Source: Gari tellinella (Eukaryota; Mollusca; Bivalvia; Cardiida; Psammobiidae). From it: a stretch of 64,000 nucleotides of DNA. The position numbers were made by a program, and so were the translations under genes. The notes below the pieces were generated by a model. That model saw only the letters and a list, made by a program, of their open reading frames with translations. It was not told the origin of the DNA and made no database searches. The DNA is taken from positions 27,420,119 through 27,484,118 of the forward strand of contig OV277872.1 of NCBI GenBank assembly GCA_922989275.2, given 5' to 3'. Below are positions 32,214-42,875 of the stretch, one piece after another (position 1 is the stretch's first letter; each line of letters starts with the position of its first letter).

Positions 32214-32531
32214 CACTGGGGGGAAACGTACCCCGGATATTGCTATAAAATGAGCACTGTTTAGACAAAATCGCATTGAAAGGAGATCGACGAGGGTAAG
32301 TAAATGCCAATTTTCTCTTATCTATTTCTTTTTCGGCACCTAACAAGTGTTTCTTCAGAGTTACAATACGCATACAATACACGCTAGATATACATGATTT
32401 GGAACAAAACACTTTAAACGATGGAACAAATGACAAAATGAACGCCGTGCTCGCGGAAAAAAGTACACCCTCTCGCATATATTGTTTTGTAATTGAAAGA
32501 TGCAATATCCGGGGTATGTTCCCCCCCAGTG
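32214..32531. mobile_element. element K: TIR about 30 bp, 5-bp TSD ATTAT
   Basis: CACTGGGGGGAAACGTACCC faces GGGTATGTTCCCCCCCAGTG, each continuing into CGGATATTGC or its complement. ATTAT occurs at 32209-32213 and 32532-32536. A minus-strand frame of 104 codons overlaps it (32191-32505) but has no recognisable product. Confidence 0.8.
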
Positions 32532-32674
32532 ATTATCAGACTGTGTTTAAGACTAGTGACAGCTTGAAGCAAGATGAAAGTAACACAGCAGTACATGATT
32601 CACTGGATTCTGACAGCTCTCTTTTCCTACCACTGTTCCCTTCCGTTGTCATTGCTCTAGTGTATGTAAGGATC

Positions 32675-32925
32675 TCAACTCTTTCCTCCCTGAAACTTTA
32701 AATGGAAAATTCCAGTTTCCATTTTAGTCTGGTCCATTTCTGACTTTTAAGGGTTGTTTTTGTCAATGTTTTGAATTATGACAAACAGTGAAGACCCTGA
32801 TCAGAGGGCTCCTTTCGGAGCCCTCTGATCTGGGTCTTCACTGTTTGCACAGGACAAGTGTACTTTTCACATGTACACTGTTTGAAAACAACGCCAATGT
32901 GCGGGACTAGGGTTCAAAGGGTTAA
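32675..32925 (+). mobile_element. family B MITE
   Basis: TCAACTCTTTCCTCCCTGAA (left TTAA mutated) to GGTTCAAAGGGTTAA, hairpin apex GGCTCCTTTCGGAGCC. Its right TTAA is shared with the next family A copy. Confidence 0.85.
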
Positions 32926-33525
32926 CCCATTAGCCCATAGCCTATTTCTAGTTTTGAAGACATGTGACCACTACCGGCGGTAGTGGCCCAATGGTTAACA
33001 CCTTGGACTACGGTACCAGGGGTCGTGAGTTCGATCCCCCGCCGGACCAGCGGTCTGACTAGGGGATTTTTCTGAATCCCCGATGATGTACAGGAATGTT
33101 CTTGAGCAAGACATGTACCGCGAATTGCTCCTCTCCACCCAGGGGTTAAAATGGGTACCTGTGAAGGGTCTGAGTCGGTACTGCGGCTGCATTTGACTGC
33201 GCCATATGTTAGCAGTGCTCATAGGCAAGATGGCTCGATGATCAGGGGAGTATATGTACAGTCGGCTGAGCGGTCATTCGGACTGAAAGTAGACTATAAC
33301 TTGGTATATTTACTTTTTATTACTTAAAGCAGGCTGAAAGTAAAGCAGAATGTGCCTTAAGGCACATTCTGCTTCACTTTCAGTCTGCTTTAAGCTTCCA
33401 TCTGCTAGGATATAGAAACTATTTCTTACAGAATATATTCGTGACTGTTTAAAATTAAACTATTTTGTTCGGTGGATGAATAAATTAAAGGCGTAAAAAG
33501 GCGTATTTATGGGGTAATGGGTTAA
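32922..33525 (+). mobile_element. family A MITE split by a SINE
   Basis: TTAACCCATTAGCCCATAGC to GGGGTAATGGGTTAA. After GACATGTGACCACT a SINE (32972-33322) is inserted, then ACTTAAAGCAGGCTGAAAG resumes. Hairpin apex GTGCCTTAAGGCAC. Confidence 0.85.
32972..33322 (+). mobile_element. tRNA-derived SINE, copy 1
   Basis: A tRNA-like head GGCGGTAGTGGCCCAATGG with B box GAGTTCGATCC at 33027-33037 and CCGGACCA. A shared body follows (GGATTTTTCTGAATCCCCGA, GTTCTTGAGCAAGACATGTA, ACCCAGGGGTT) and an AT-rich tail near 33303. The same unit recurs at 49674-50034. Such elements are copied by a LINE's machinery, and the partner is unknown. Confidence 0.85.
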
Positions 33526-33658
33526 CAAAGGTTATTATGTGGGGTGGCCCTGATGATGGGGATAAGAAAATAATTCAAAAATGTTGATTTTAGAAATTTT
33601 AGCCGACAATGTTTTGGGCAATCAACAACCAGTCAGTGTTAAAAGGGGTCACACAGAA

Positions 33659-33877
33659 TTAACCCTTTACCCCATAGCCTGTTTCTAGTATTGAAGATAG
33701 GCAACCACTTAAGGCGCATTCTGCTTAACTTTCAACCTTCTTTAAGCCACCATCTGCTAGAATATAGAAAACAGTTCTTATGATACATATGCATGACTGT
33801 ATAAATTGGAACTATTTTCTTCAGTGGAGGTATAAATCAAATGTGCTAAAAGGCGCTTCTATGAGGGAAAGGGCTAA
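33659..33877 (+). mobile_element. family A MITE, left hairpin arm lost
   Basis: TTAACCCTTTACCCCATAGC to GAGGGAAAGGGCTAA. CCACTTAAGGCGCATTCTGC shows that the left arm between the arm base and the apex has been deleted. Confidence 0.8.
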
Positions 33878-34080
33878 TCAAGTGAAGAATGGCTATGATA
33901 ATTAGTTAAGTGACTGGAGTTGTAAATTCTCATTTTTCTGTACATGTGTGTATTAGGATGAGATAAATTGATTGGGATCCATCAAATTATTGGTACTTAT
34001 AAGCTTTCTATGTTAAGTGAGTGGTTTTAGTGTGAAATTGTCCCCAGATGTCTAAGTGAAGCACAGTCATCCTCAATGTA

Positions 34081-34469
34081 TTAACCCTATCCCCACATAG
34101 AAACGCCTTTTTATCCCATTTAATTTATTCCTCCACTCTGAAGAAAATAGTTCCAATTTATACAGTCATGATCATCATGTGCTATAAGAAATCTTTTCTA
34201 TATCCTAGCTAGCAGATGGTAGCTAAAAGCAGGCTGAAAGTAAAGCAGAATGTGCCTTAAGGCACATTCTGCTTTACTTTCAACCTGCTTTAACCCATTA
34301 AGCCATACTGACTCATTGCGCAATAGCCTCATACTAACTCATTTTGACACACTTTATTCAACTAGCTTCTATTGAGATAAGCATTGATAACTGTTTATCG
34401 CTTATGAGTTAATGGGTTAAGTGGTCACATGTCTTCAAAAACTGGAAACTGGGTGTGGAGTAAAGGGCT
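34081..34469 (-). mobile_element. family A MITE interrupted by element J
   Basis: TTAACCCTATCCCCACATAG with a complete hairpin (apex GTGCCTTAAGGCAC). At the base of the right arm (CCTGCTTTAA) a small TTAA element is inserted, after which GTGGTCACATGTCTTC resumes to GGAGTAAAGGGC. Confidence 0.8.
34290..34420. mobile_element. element J: small TTAA-flanked insertion
   Basis: TTAACCCATTAAGCCATACT to CTTATGAGTTAATGGGTTAA, with only about 11 bases of TIR and no hairpin core. It lies in the TTAA at the base of the family A hairpin. Confidence 0.72.
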
Positions 34470-34571
34470 ATATTAAGTGCTTCTTTTTAGTCTCCTTTAG
34501 TTTCTGTCTGAACTTCCGAAGCCATAATGGTGCAGGTATACAGATTGTTTCCTCTTATTGCAGCTTCTAAT

Positions 34572-34830
34572 TTAACCCATTACTCCATTTAAGTATGCCT
34601 TTGTACCCCTTTAATTTTTCTTCCACTGAAGAAAATAGTTCCATGGTCATGAATATGCACAATAATTTGATTTGATTTGTTTTGATTTTACGTCGCTTTC
34701 AACAGTATTTCAGTCATATCGCAACGTCCAGCTATTACAGGTGGAGGAAAACGAATATGCACAATAAGAATTAGTTTCTACATACTAAAAGATATGGTAG
34801 CTTATGGCAGACTGAAAGTAAACCATGCAG
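34572..34830 (-). mobile_element. family A MITE, interrupted and truncated
   Basis: TTAACCCATTACTCCATTTA, long side, then a SINE tail insertion at 34666-34752. It then continues to GATATGGTAGCTTATGGCAG and stops in the hairpin. Confidence 0.7.
34666..34752 (-). mobile_element. 5'-truncated SINE tail with 15-bp TSD
   Basis: GAATATGCACAATAA stands at 34651-34665 and 34753-34767, a clean 15-bp target duplication. Read on the minus strand the insert ends GACGTAAAATCAAAACAAAT followed by ATCAA repeats, preceded by GATATGACTGAAATACTG. This resembles the conserved 3' domain of a SINE group I know from molluscs. Because the target was a family A copy, it dates the insertion as later. Confidence 0.82.
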
Positions 34831-34942
34831 TTGTATCTTTTATCTGTAATCTTTGGTTTACATTATGCCCCTCAAGAACTTGTATAAGTATGTACTATTG
34901 ATCCCTTCAACATTAGGGTAAACCTATTTCCTTAAACCTAGT

Positions 34943-35000
34943 TGCAAACAGATTGGATACAGATGCCACAGGAACAGATCAGGGTGCAAACTGTTTTTCA
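34943..35000. mobile_element. D-type hairpin, degraded
   Basis: GCAAACAGATTGGATACAGA and CAGGGTGCAAACTGTTTTT remain. Confidence 0.45.
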
Positions 35001-35126
35001 CTGGGAATCATAAATATCTGCAAATACATATGCATAGAGAAGAAAGAGTGAACTTTATATTTAAAGCAGATGTCGTTTCAGGCAGACAAATTGTTATTTC
35101 ATCTTCAAAGAGTGAATAAACTGTAA

Positions 35127-35335
35127 AGTAAAACCCCTCTAGTACAATAACGGGGGAAAAAAGGAATATTTGGTATTATATAAATACAGGTGACAGCTTA
35201 AAGTGAGAAGAGAGTAAAGCAGAAAGCTCCTACAGGAGCTTTCTGCTTTACTTTCATCTTACTTTAAGCAGTCAAATATCTAAAGCATAAAAAATAAACA
35301 TGATTTAGTGGTCCTAATAGAGGTGTATTACTTGA
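35127..35335. mobile_element. E-type MITE, worn ends
   Basis: GTAAAACCCCTCTAGTACAA at the left and TTTAGTGGTCCTAATAGAGG at the right are decayed Tigger-like ends. The hairpin at 35197-35270 (CTTAAAGTGAGAAGAGAGTA) is nearly complete with apex AGCTCCTACAGGAGCT. 35336-35638 shows nothing else. Confidence 0.65.
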
Positions 35336-35638
35336 CATTTTCTTGTGATCTAAGTGTAAAAGAATGTTCCGAGTGTTCAGTATTCGTACAATCATATATG
35401 GAACAAGTGTGCCCTCTTCAAAAACACCAAGACTTATCACAGTCTGTACTTGAGAACAAGTGACTTATTTGCCAGATTTGTTGTTACCGGTAGTTACAGT
35501 ACTATAAGGCTCAACATCTTATTGGCAAGCTTATTGTCAAATTATGCTACAGTCAGTCCTTTTCTGACAAAACTTCACTAAAAGTCCTATATTCCATAGA
35601 TAATTGAGTCATGTCATGAAAACCTAACTTATTGCAAT

Positions 35639-35712
35639 GCAAACAGTGTAGATCAAGGCCAGTCGCTGTGTCAAAGACGTGGTGGTTGCATTGTCTTGAT
35701 CTACACTGTTTG
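35639..35712. mobile_element. beta-type hairpin with unusual loop
   Basis: CAAACAGTGTAGATCAAG pairs with CTTGATCTACACTGTTTG over 18 bases. The loop of about 38 bases (GCCAGTCGCTG...GGTTGCATTGT) is unlike other beta hairpins. Confidence 0.65.
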
Positions 35713-35758
35713 ACATCAAGCTCATGCATCAAAATCATTTTATGTAGCTGTATTTATA

Positions 35759-35951
35759 TAGAGCACCAGATAAGGGTAGTTTTTCAAAAACTAAAATCTT
35801 TATTTCTGAATTGAACCCTATGGTGTAACTACTCATTAGAACCGTCTCTTCGAGACGATTCTAATGAGTAGTAACACCATAGGATTTAGTGCTAAAAAGA
35901 GTGAGAACATTTTTTATTTGTTGAAATAACTACCTCTTATCTGGAGCCCTG
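35759..35951 (-). mobile_element. family C MITE
   Basis: TAGAGCACCAGATAAG to CTTATCTGGAGCCCTG, loop TTC. No matching flank. Confidence 0.8.
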
Positions 35952-35992
35952 ATACAAAGCCTGGGGTGACGTGACGATGCTACAATGCAGCT

Positions 35993-36185
35993 CAGGACTC
36001 CAGAAAAGAGGTAGTTATTTCAACAAATCGATCATTTTCTCACTTGTTTTAGCACCAAATCCTATGGTGTTACTACTCATTAGAATCGTCTCGAAGAGAC
36101 AATTCTGATGAGTAGTGACACCATAGGGTTTAATTCAGAAATAAAGATTTTAGTTTTTGAAAAACTACTCTTATCTGGTGCTCTG
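35993..36185 (+). mobile_element. family C MITE
   Basis: CAGGACTCCAGAAAAG to CTTATCTGGTGCTCTG, loop GAA. It lies 42 bases from the previous copy in the opposite orientation. Confidence 0.8.
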
Positions 36186-36224
36186 ATTATTATGCTGCAA
36201 TGCAATAAGGCTGTATCATTGGTT

Positions 36225-36472
36225 TTGTCATGGCATGGCCCATATGCATTTTGACCCTTTTAATTTATTCCTCCACTTAAGAAAACAGTTCCATTTTATA
36301 CATTACTTAATTAATGCATACATGTGCAAGTTAAGAAATATTTCTTATATCCTGGCAAGCAAATGGTAGTTTAAAGCAGGCTGAAAGTAAAGCAGAATGT
36401 GCCTTTGCTTTACTTTCAACCTGTTTTTAAGTGGTCGCAGTGTCTTCAAACAGGCTGTAGGGTAAAATATTA
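36225..36472 (-). mobile_element. family A MITE, worn
   Basis: Long side from ATGCATTTTGACCCTTTTAA and a shortened hairpin at 36371-36430 (upper right arm lost). It ends near GGCTGTAGGGTAAAATATTAA. Confidence 0.65.
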
Positions 36473-36838
36473 AGGAATATTATGCTTTACTTTCAACCTG
36501 GTTTAAGTAAATAATAGTATTAAAATAAACTGTAAACTGGCCATTAGGGAAAGGGTTTAAGCAGAATTTGAGAAATACAAAATAGTGTGATTTCAATGAT
36601 ATTTTATTTCAAAGCAGCCAGACTGTATTTTCATCATACCTGTCAAATAGTTAACAGGTAACTTTCAATTTTCTCACCCTTTTTGGGTCTTGTCAATTTA
36701 TACCATCATGTTTGTAAAAGGAAATTTGTTTAAAGGTCTTAATGATATTTTAAGAATTACTCAGCCGGACGGCTGTTATTTACTGTGTAAACAATTACAA
36801 CAATTGCCGAAAGCAATGAAGGGTGTCTCGATTGCTGT

Positions 36839-37061
36839 TTAACTCTTACCATGCAAGTAGCAGATGTGTACCGCAGTGATTACCTATGCAAACCGTTTGG
36901 ATCCAGATGAGATGCCGCATAATGCGGCATCTCATCAGGATCCAAACTGTTTGACACTCCAACCTTGTTTTGAAAAGAAATGTTGAAAAATCTAATTTTA
37001 GAAAAGTAGCAGACGATAATTGTTGCAGACGAAAAAAATTACCCAGCATGCAAAGAGTTAA
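36839..37061 (-). mobile_element. family D MITE
   Basis: TTAACTCTTACCATGCAAGT to CAGCATGCAAAGAGTTAA. Beta hairpin at about 36889-36952 with arms CAAACCGTTTGGATCCAGAT and GGATCCAAACTGTTTG, apex GCCGCATAATGCGGC. The boundary of the 1,946-bp duplication falls inside this hairpin at 36920. Confidence 0.85.
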
Positions 37062-37575
37062 CTCCTCCGTAGAAGTACAGCCATACCTTTAGGGATTCAC
37101 GTAACAATATTGCTATGTTAATAAGTCAAAACACTTGACTAGATCGGACATTATCCCATTTGAAAGAGGAATTAATTGTCGTCTGTTAAAAATGTTGTCT
37201 GCTGAATTTTTGAAACAATTACAATAATTATTGTACTTACATTCTTGATAGCAAAATAGATAAGGTTTTGATCAAATGCTATGTTACTTCGCACGTGATC
37301 TGGATCCTAAATATTTGAAAATTCATGGATATAAGCATATAATTACTTTGGGTACTTTTCAGAGGATAACTCTTTGCACACTTAAGGACGAAACCATGAA
37401 TACCTTTGAAAACTATTTAGATCTAGATAAGACGTCACATATCACAGCATCACATTAGGATACAAACTGTATGAACACCCTATTTCGGAAAGGAATTAAA
37501 TAAAAATAAATAATTTAGAATACCAGCAGACGAAAAATGTTGCAGACGACAAAAATTACTTTGCATACAAAGGGT

Positions 37576-37826
37576 TTAACTCTTTCCTCCCTGAAACTTT
37601 AAATGGACAATTCCAGTTTCCATTTTAGTCAAGTCCATTTCTGACTTTTAAGGGTGTTTTTTGTCAATGTTTGGCATTGTGACAAACAGTGAAGACCCTG
37701 ATCAGAGGGCTCCTTTCGGAGCCCTCTGATCTGGGTCTTCACTGTTTGTATAGGACAAGTATACTATTCACATGTACACTGTTTGAAAAGCACGCCTATA
37801 TGCGGGACTAGGGTTCAAAGAGTTAA
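37576..37826 (+). mobile_element. family B MITE (recurs at 39522-39772)
   Basis: TTAACTCTTTCCTCCCTGAA to GGGTTCAAAGAGTTAA, apex GGCTCCTTTCGGAGCC. Confidence 0.88.
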
Positions 37827-37863
37827 ATCACCTGTAGTTTCATTTTTAGAGTTTCAAGGAGAT

Positions 37864-38088
37864 TTAACTCTTTGCATGCTGGGTAATATTTTTCGTCGGC
37901 AACAATTGTCGTCTGCTGATGTTCTAAAAATAGAATTTTCTAATTTTCTTTTCAAAACGGGGTCAGAGTATCAAACAGTTTGGATCCTGATGAGACGCTG
38001 CGTTACGCGGCGTCTCATCTGGATCCAATCTGTTTGCAGACGTAATCACTATGGCAGGTATATCCGCGGCTAGCATGCAAAGAGTTGA
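37864..38088 (+). mobile_element. family D MITE (recurs at 39810-40034)
   Basis: TTAACTCTTTGCATGCTGGG to GCTAGCATGCAAAGAGTTGA (last TTAA mutated). Interior GTCGGCAACAATTGTCGTC, hairpin at about 37974-38036 with apex GCTGCGTTACGCGGC. Confidence 0.88.
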
Positions 38089-38191
38089 ATACCAATCCAC
38101 TGATAGTGTTGCTGCTGAAATTAAGAGTACCGAAACTGAATGATCCCGCCCGTCAATAGAACGCAGGCATAGAAGTCTTTGGTGACTGAGC

Positions 38192-38264
38192 TGAATGCAG
38201 AACAAAAGTAATGCAGAAAGCTCCTTTTCAGGAGCTTTCTGCATTAATTTCTTTTGTTCTGCAA
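38192..38264. mobile_element. alpha-type hairpin (G) (recurs at 40138-40210)
   Basis: AATGCAGAACAAAAGTAATG pairs with CATTAATTTCTTTTGTTCTG around AAAGCTCCTTTTCAGGAGCTTT. Confidence 0.7.
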
Positions 38265-38345
38265 TAAGCAGCAACTTGTTGTAAGAAGACTGTAAAGGAA
38301 CGAGCTTACAGTACGGTCGTAGTTTGTTAACTGTTTGATAATAGC

Positions 38346-38575
38346 TTAACTCTTACCATGCTTCGAATGGCGGATATGTCCCACAGTGATTACCGTAGCA
38401 AACAGTTTGGATCCAGATGAGACGCCGCGTCACACGGCGTCTCATCAGGATCCAAACTGTTTGACACTCTGACCATGTTTTAAAAAGAAATTTAGAAAAA
38501 ATCTATTTTTAGAACAATAGCAGACGACAATAATTGATTCAGACGGAAAAAATTACCCAGCATGCAAAGAGTTAA
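38346..38575 (-). mobile_element. family D MITE (recurs at 40292-40521)
   Basis: TTAACTCTTACCATGCTTCG to CCAGCATGCAAAGAGTTAA, hairpin apex GCCGCGTCACACGGC with otherwise perfect arms. Confidence 0.87.
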
Positions 38576-38865
38576 ACAGTAGAAGTTTGAGGACGGAGAT
38601 ATCTATGTATGGTCGCATGCCTATAGCTGATAGCAGAGGTCTGAAGTACCAACTGATTATTCCCACCCATTCACTCACTGCCTTACGCTGACTGCATCCA
38701 TAATTGCAAACAGTTTGGATCCTGATCAGACGCAGAGTAGCTCAACCCCTGGTCTGGTTCCAAAAGAGGTTGACATTTTCATCAATGTTTTTCGTTTGTC
38801 AGAATGTCTAAAACTTTAAATTTCATTCAATATTAAAAGTAGATTACATTTTTTAAGCAGATTTT

Positions 38866-40811
38866 TAATGCGGCATCTCATCAGGATCCAAACTGTTTGA
38901 CACTCCAACCTTGTTTTGAAAAGAAATGTTGAAAAATCTAATTTTAGAAAAGTAGCAGACGATAATTGTTGCAGACGAAAAAAATTACCCAGCATGCAAA
39001 GAGTTAACTCCTCCGTAGAAGTACAGCCATACCTTTAGGGATTCACGTAACAATATTGCTATGTTAATAAGTCAAAACACTTGACTAGATCGGACATTAT
39101 CCCATTTGAAAGAGGAATTAATTGTCGTCTGTTAAAAATGTTGTCTGCTGAATTTTTGAAACAATTACAATAATTATTGTACTTACATTCTTGATAGCAA
39201 AATAGATAAGGTTTTGATCAAATGCTATGTTACTTCGCACGTGATCTGGATCCTAAATATTTGAAAATTCATGGATATAAGCATATAATTACTTTGGGTA
39301 CTTTTCAGAGGATAACTCTTTGCACACTTAAGGACGAAACCATGAATACCTTTGAAAACTATTTAGATCTAGATAAGACGTCACATATCACAGCATCACA
39401 TTAGGATACAAACTGTATGAACACCCTATTTCGGAAAGGAATTAAATAAAAATAAATAATTTAGAATACCAGCAGACGAAAAATGTTGCAGACGACAAAA
39501 ATTACTTTGCATACAAAGGGTTTAACTCTTTCCTCCCTGAAACTTTAAATGGACAATTCCAGTTTCCATTTTAGTCAAGTCCATTTCTGACTTTTAAGGG
39601 TGTTTTTTGTCAATGTTTGGCATTGTGACAAACAGTGAAGACCCTGATCAGAGGGCTCCTTTCGGAGCCCTCTGATCTGGGTCTTCACTGTTTGTATAGG
39701 ACAAGTATACTATTCACATGTACACTGTTTGAAAAGCACGCCTATATGCGGGACTAGGGTTCAAAGAGTTAAATCACCTGTAGTTTCATTTTTAGAGTTT
39801 CAAGGAGATTTAACTCTTTGCATGCTGGGTAATATTTTTCGTCGGCAACAATTGTCGTCTGCTGATGTTCTAAAAATAGAATTTTCTAATTTTCTTTTCA
39901 AAACGGGGTCAGAGTATCAAACAGTTTGGATCCTGATGAGACGCTGCGTTACGCGGCGTCTCATCTGGATCCAATCTGTTTGCAGACGTAATCACTATGG
40001 CAGGTATATCCGCGGCTAGCATGCAAAGAGTTGAATACCAATCCACTGATAGTGTTGCTGCTGAAATTAAGAGTACCGAAACTGAATGATCCCGCCCGTC
40101 AATAGAACGCAGGCATAGAAGTCTTTGGTGACTGAGCTGAATGCAGAACAAAAGTAATGCAGAAAGCTCCTTTTCAGGAGCTTTCTGCATTAATTTCTTT
40201 TGTTCTGCAATAAGCAGCAACTTGTTGTAAGAAGACTGTAAAGGAACGAGCTTACAGTACGGTCGTAGTTTGTTAACTGTTTGATAATAGCTTAACTCTT
40301 ACCATGCTTCGAATGGCGGATATGTCCCACAGTGATTACCGTAGCAAACAGTTTGGATCCAGATGAGACGCCGCGTCACACGGCGTCTCATCAGGATCCA
40401 AACTGTTTGACACTCTGACCATGTTTTAAAAAGAAATTTAGAAAAAATCTATTTTTAGAACAATAGCAGACGACAATAATTGATTCAGACGGAAAAAATT
40501 ACCCAGCATGCAAAGAGTTAAACAGTAGAAGTTTGAGGACGGAGATATCTATGTATGGTCGCATGCCTATAGCTGATAGCAGAGGTCTGAAGTACCAACT
40601 GATTATTCCCACCCATTCACTCACTGCCTTACGCTGACTGCATCCATAATTGCAAACAGTTTGGATCCTGATCAGACGCAGAGTAGCTCAACCCCTGGTC
40701 TGGTTCCAAAAGAGGTTGACATTTTCATCAATGTTTTTCGTTTGTCAGAATGTCTAAAACTTTAAATTTCATTCAATATTAAAAGTAGATTACATTTTTT
40801 AAGCAGATTTT
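38866..40811 (+). repeat. 1,946-bp tandem duplication, second copy
   Basis: Second unit. The first/second unit junction joins GCAGATTTTT to AATGCGGC, with at most a few T's of shared sequence. Either a very recent duplication or an assembly artefact would look like this. Confidence 0.92.
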
Positions 40812-40958
40812 TTCGTTTTTAGATTTTCTGGTAGCAAACTTAAGGGTTTAAATCTCAAATTTAAAAGGACATCACAGTTGTCAAACAACTAATGATTACC
40901 ACCTAAGAGTATTACATGTAACGCCTTTATCCCTTTCCCTATTAGCTTCTGTGCAATG

Positions 40959-41210
40959 TTAACCCATTACCCAATAGCATATTTCTAGTTTTGAAAACAG
41001 GGGACTACTTAAAGCAGGTTGAAAGTAAAGCAGAATGTGCCCATGGGCACATTCTGCTTTACTTTCAGCCTGCTTTAAGCTATCATCTGATAGAGCATAG
41101 AAACTATTTCTTTTGCTACATATTCCTGACTGTATAAATGGGAATTATTTCCTTCAGTTTAGGAATATATTAAAGTTGTAAAAAGGCGTATTTATGGGGT
41201 AATGGGTTAA
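40959..41210 (+). mobile_element. family A MITE
   Basis: TTAACCCATTACCCAATAGC to GGGGTAATGGGTTAA. Hairpin at 41008-41074, apex GTGCCCATGGGCAC, so the apex TTAA is replaced by CATG. Confidence 0.87.
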
Positions 41211-41224
41211 AGACTGAAGTCTGC

Positions 41225-42629
41225 ATGCTTAAAGCAAGATGAAAGTAAAGCAGAATGTGACCTTACATTTCTTTCAACCTGCTTTAAGTGGTCACCTGTC
41301 TTGGAGATATTTTCTATATCCTAGCAGATGGTAGCTTAAAGCAGGTTGACAGCAAAGCAGAATGTGCCTTTAATGTACATTCTGGTTTAATTTCAACCTG
41401 CTTTAAGTGGTCACCTATCTTCAAAACTAGAAACAGGCAATGGGGTAATAGGTCAAAGCAAGATGAAAGCAAAGCAGAATATGCCTATAATGCACATTCT
41501 GGTTTAATTTCAACCTGCTTTATGTGGTCACATATCTTCAAAACTAGAAACAGGCAATGGGGTAATAGGTCAAAGCAAGATGAAAGCAAAGCAGAATATG
41601 CCTATAATGCACATTCTGGTTTAATTTTAACCTGCTTTATGTGGTCACATATCTTCAAAACTAGAAACAGGCAATGGGGTAATAGGTCAAAGCAAGATGA
41701 AAGCAAAGCAGAATATGCCTATAATGCACATTCTGGTTTAATTTCAACCTGCTTTATGTGGTCACATATCTTCAAAACTAGAAACAGGCAATGGGGTTAT
41801 AGGTCAAAGCAAGATGAAAGCAAAGCAGAATATGCCTATAATGCACATTCTGGTTTAATTTTAACCTGCTTTATGTGGTCACATATCTTCAAAACTAGAA
41901 ACAGGCAATGGGGTAATAGGTCAAAGCAAGATGAAAGCAAAGCAGAATATGCCTATAATGCACATTCTGGTTTAATTTTAACCTGCTTTATGTGGTCACA
42001 TATCTTCAAAACTAGAAACAGGCAATGGGGTAATAGGTCAAAGCAAGATGAAAGCAAAGCAGAATATGCCTATAATGCACATTCTGGTTTAATTTTAACC
42101 TGCTTTATGTGGTCACATATCTTCAAAACTAGAAACAGGCAATGGGGTAATAGGTCAAAGCAAGATGAAAGCAAAGCAGAATATGCCTATAATGCACATT
42201 CTGGTTTAATTTTAACCTGCTTTATGTGGTCACATATCTTCAAAACTAGAAACAGGCAATGGGGTAATAGGTCAAAGCAAGATGAAAGCAAAGCAGAATA
42301 TGCCTATAATGCACATTCTGGTTTAATTTTAACCTGCTTTATGTGGTCACATATCTTCAAAACTAGAAACAGGCAATGGGGTAATAGGTCAAAGCAAGAT
42401 GAAAGCAAAGCAGAATATGCCTATAATGCACATTCTGGTTTAATTTTAACCTGCTTTATGTGGTCACATATCTTCAAAACTAGAAACAGGCAATGGGGTA
42501 ATAGGTCAAAGCAAGATGAAAGCAAAGCAGAATATGCCTATAATGCACATTCTGGTTTAATTTTAACCTGCTTTATGACTGGTCACATATCTTCAAAACT
42601 AGAAACAGGCTATGGTTATAATGGGTTAA
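41225..42629 (-). mobile_element. family A MITE expanded by an internal tandem array
   Basis: Right part of family A (TCTTCAAAACTAGAAACAGG to ATGGTTATAATGGGTTAA at 42629) preceded by a run of its own hairpin-plus-flank segment. A short broken A hairpin at 41228-41288 lies at the left edge. The long side and left TIR are not intact. Confidence 0.75.
41334..42590 (+). repeat. 117-bp tandem array, about 11 units
   Basis: GGTCAAAGCAAGATGAAAGC recurs at 41451, 41568, 41685, 41802 and so on at exactly 117-base spacing to 42504, with a diverged first unit from 41334. Units differ by only one or two bases. Because 117 is 39 codons, the array keeps a 454-codon frame open (41288-42652) that has no other sign of being a gene. 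Confidence 0.95.
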
Positions 42630-42875
42630 CTCTTTCCTCCCTGAAACTTTAAATGGACAAATCCAGTTTCGATTTTAGTCTAGTCCATTTCTGACTTTTA
42701 AGGGTTGTTTTTGTCAATTTTTGGAATTATGACAAACAGTGAAGACCCTGATCAGAGGGCTCCTTTCGGAGCCCTCTGATCTGGGTATTCACTGTTTGCA
42801 TAGGACATGTGTACTATTCACATGTACACTGTTTGAAAAACACGCCTATATGCGGGACTAGGGTTCAAAGGGTTA
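42626..42875 (+). mobile_element. family B MITE
   Basis: TTAACTCTTTCCTCCCTGAA to GGGTTCAAAGGGTTAA, apex GGCTCCTTTCGGAGCC. It shares its left TTAA with the A array and its right TTAA with the next A copy. Confidence 0.9.

Larger units (their letters stand above)
36920..38865 (+). repeat. 1,946-bp tandem duplication, first copy
   Basis: Everything here recurs 1,946 bases downstream without a difference in the stretches compared. The unit starts in the right arm of the D hairpin (AATGCGGCATCTCATC) and ends in AAGCAGATTTTT. The unit carries half a D element, a B element (37576-37826), two D elements, a G hairpin and a worn D hairpin at 38704-38772. The stretch 37062-37575 holds only worn D-like sequence. 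Confidence 0.92.

Noticed and set aside
32191..32505. 104-codon minus-strand frame as a gene
   Set aside because: It overlaps element K and the end of a family C copy, and no recognisable product.
33000..33050. Functional tRNA gene
   Set aside because: A and B boxes are present, but the acceptor and anticodon stems do not fold properly and the unit continues into a SINE body found twice in the window.
37276..37458. Duplicated 60-96-codon frames (also 37783-38073, 39222-39404, 39729-40019) as paralogous genes
   Set aside because: They lie in B, D and worn MITE sequence and recur only because the 1,946-bp block is duplicated.
41288..42652. 454-codon open frame as a repeat protein gene
   Set aside because: It is entirely a 117-bp MITE-derived array. 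The frame is open only because 117 is divisible by three. No promoter, splice sites or conserved domain.
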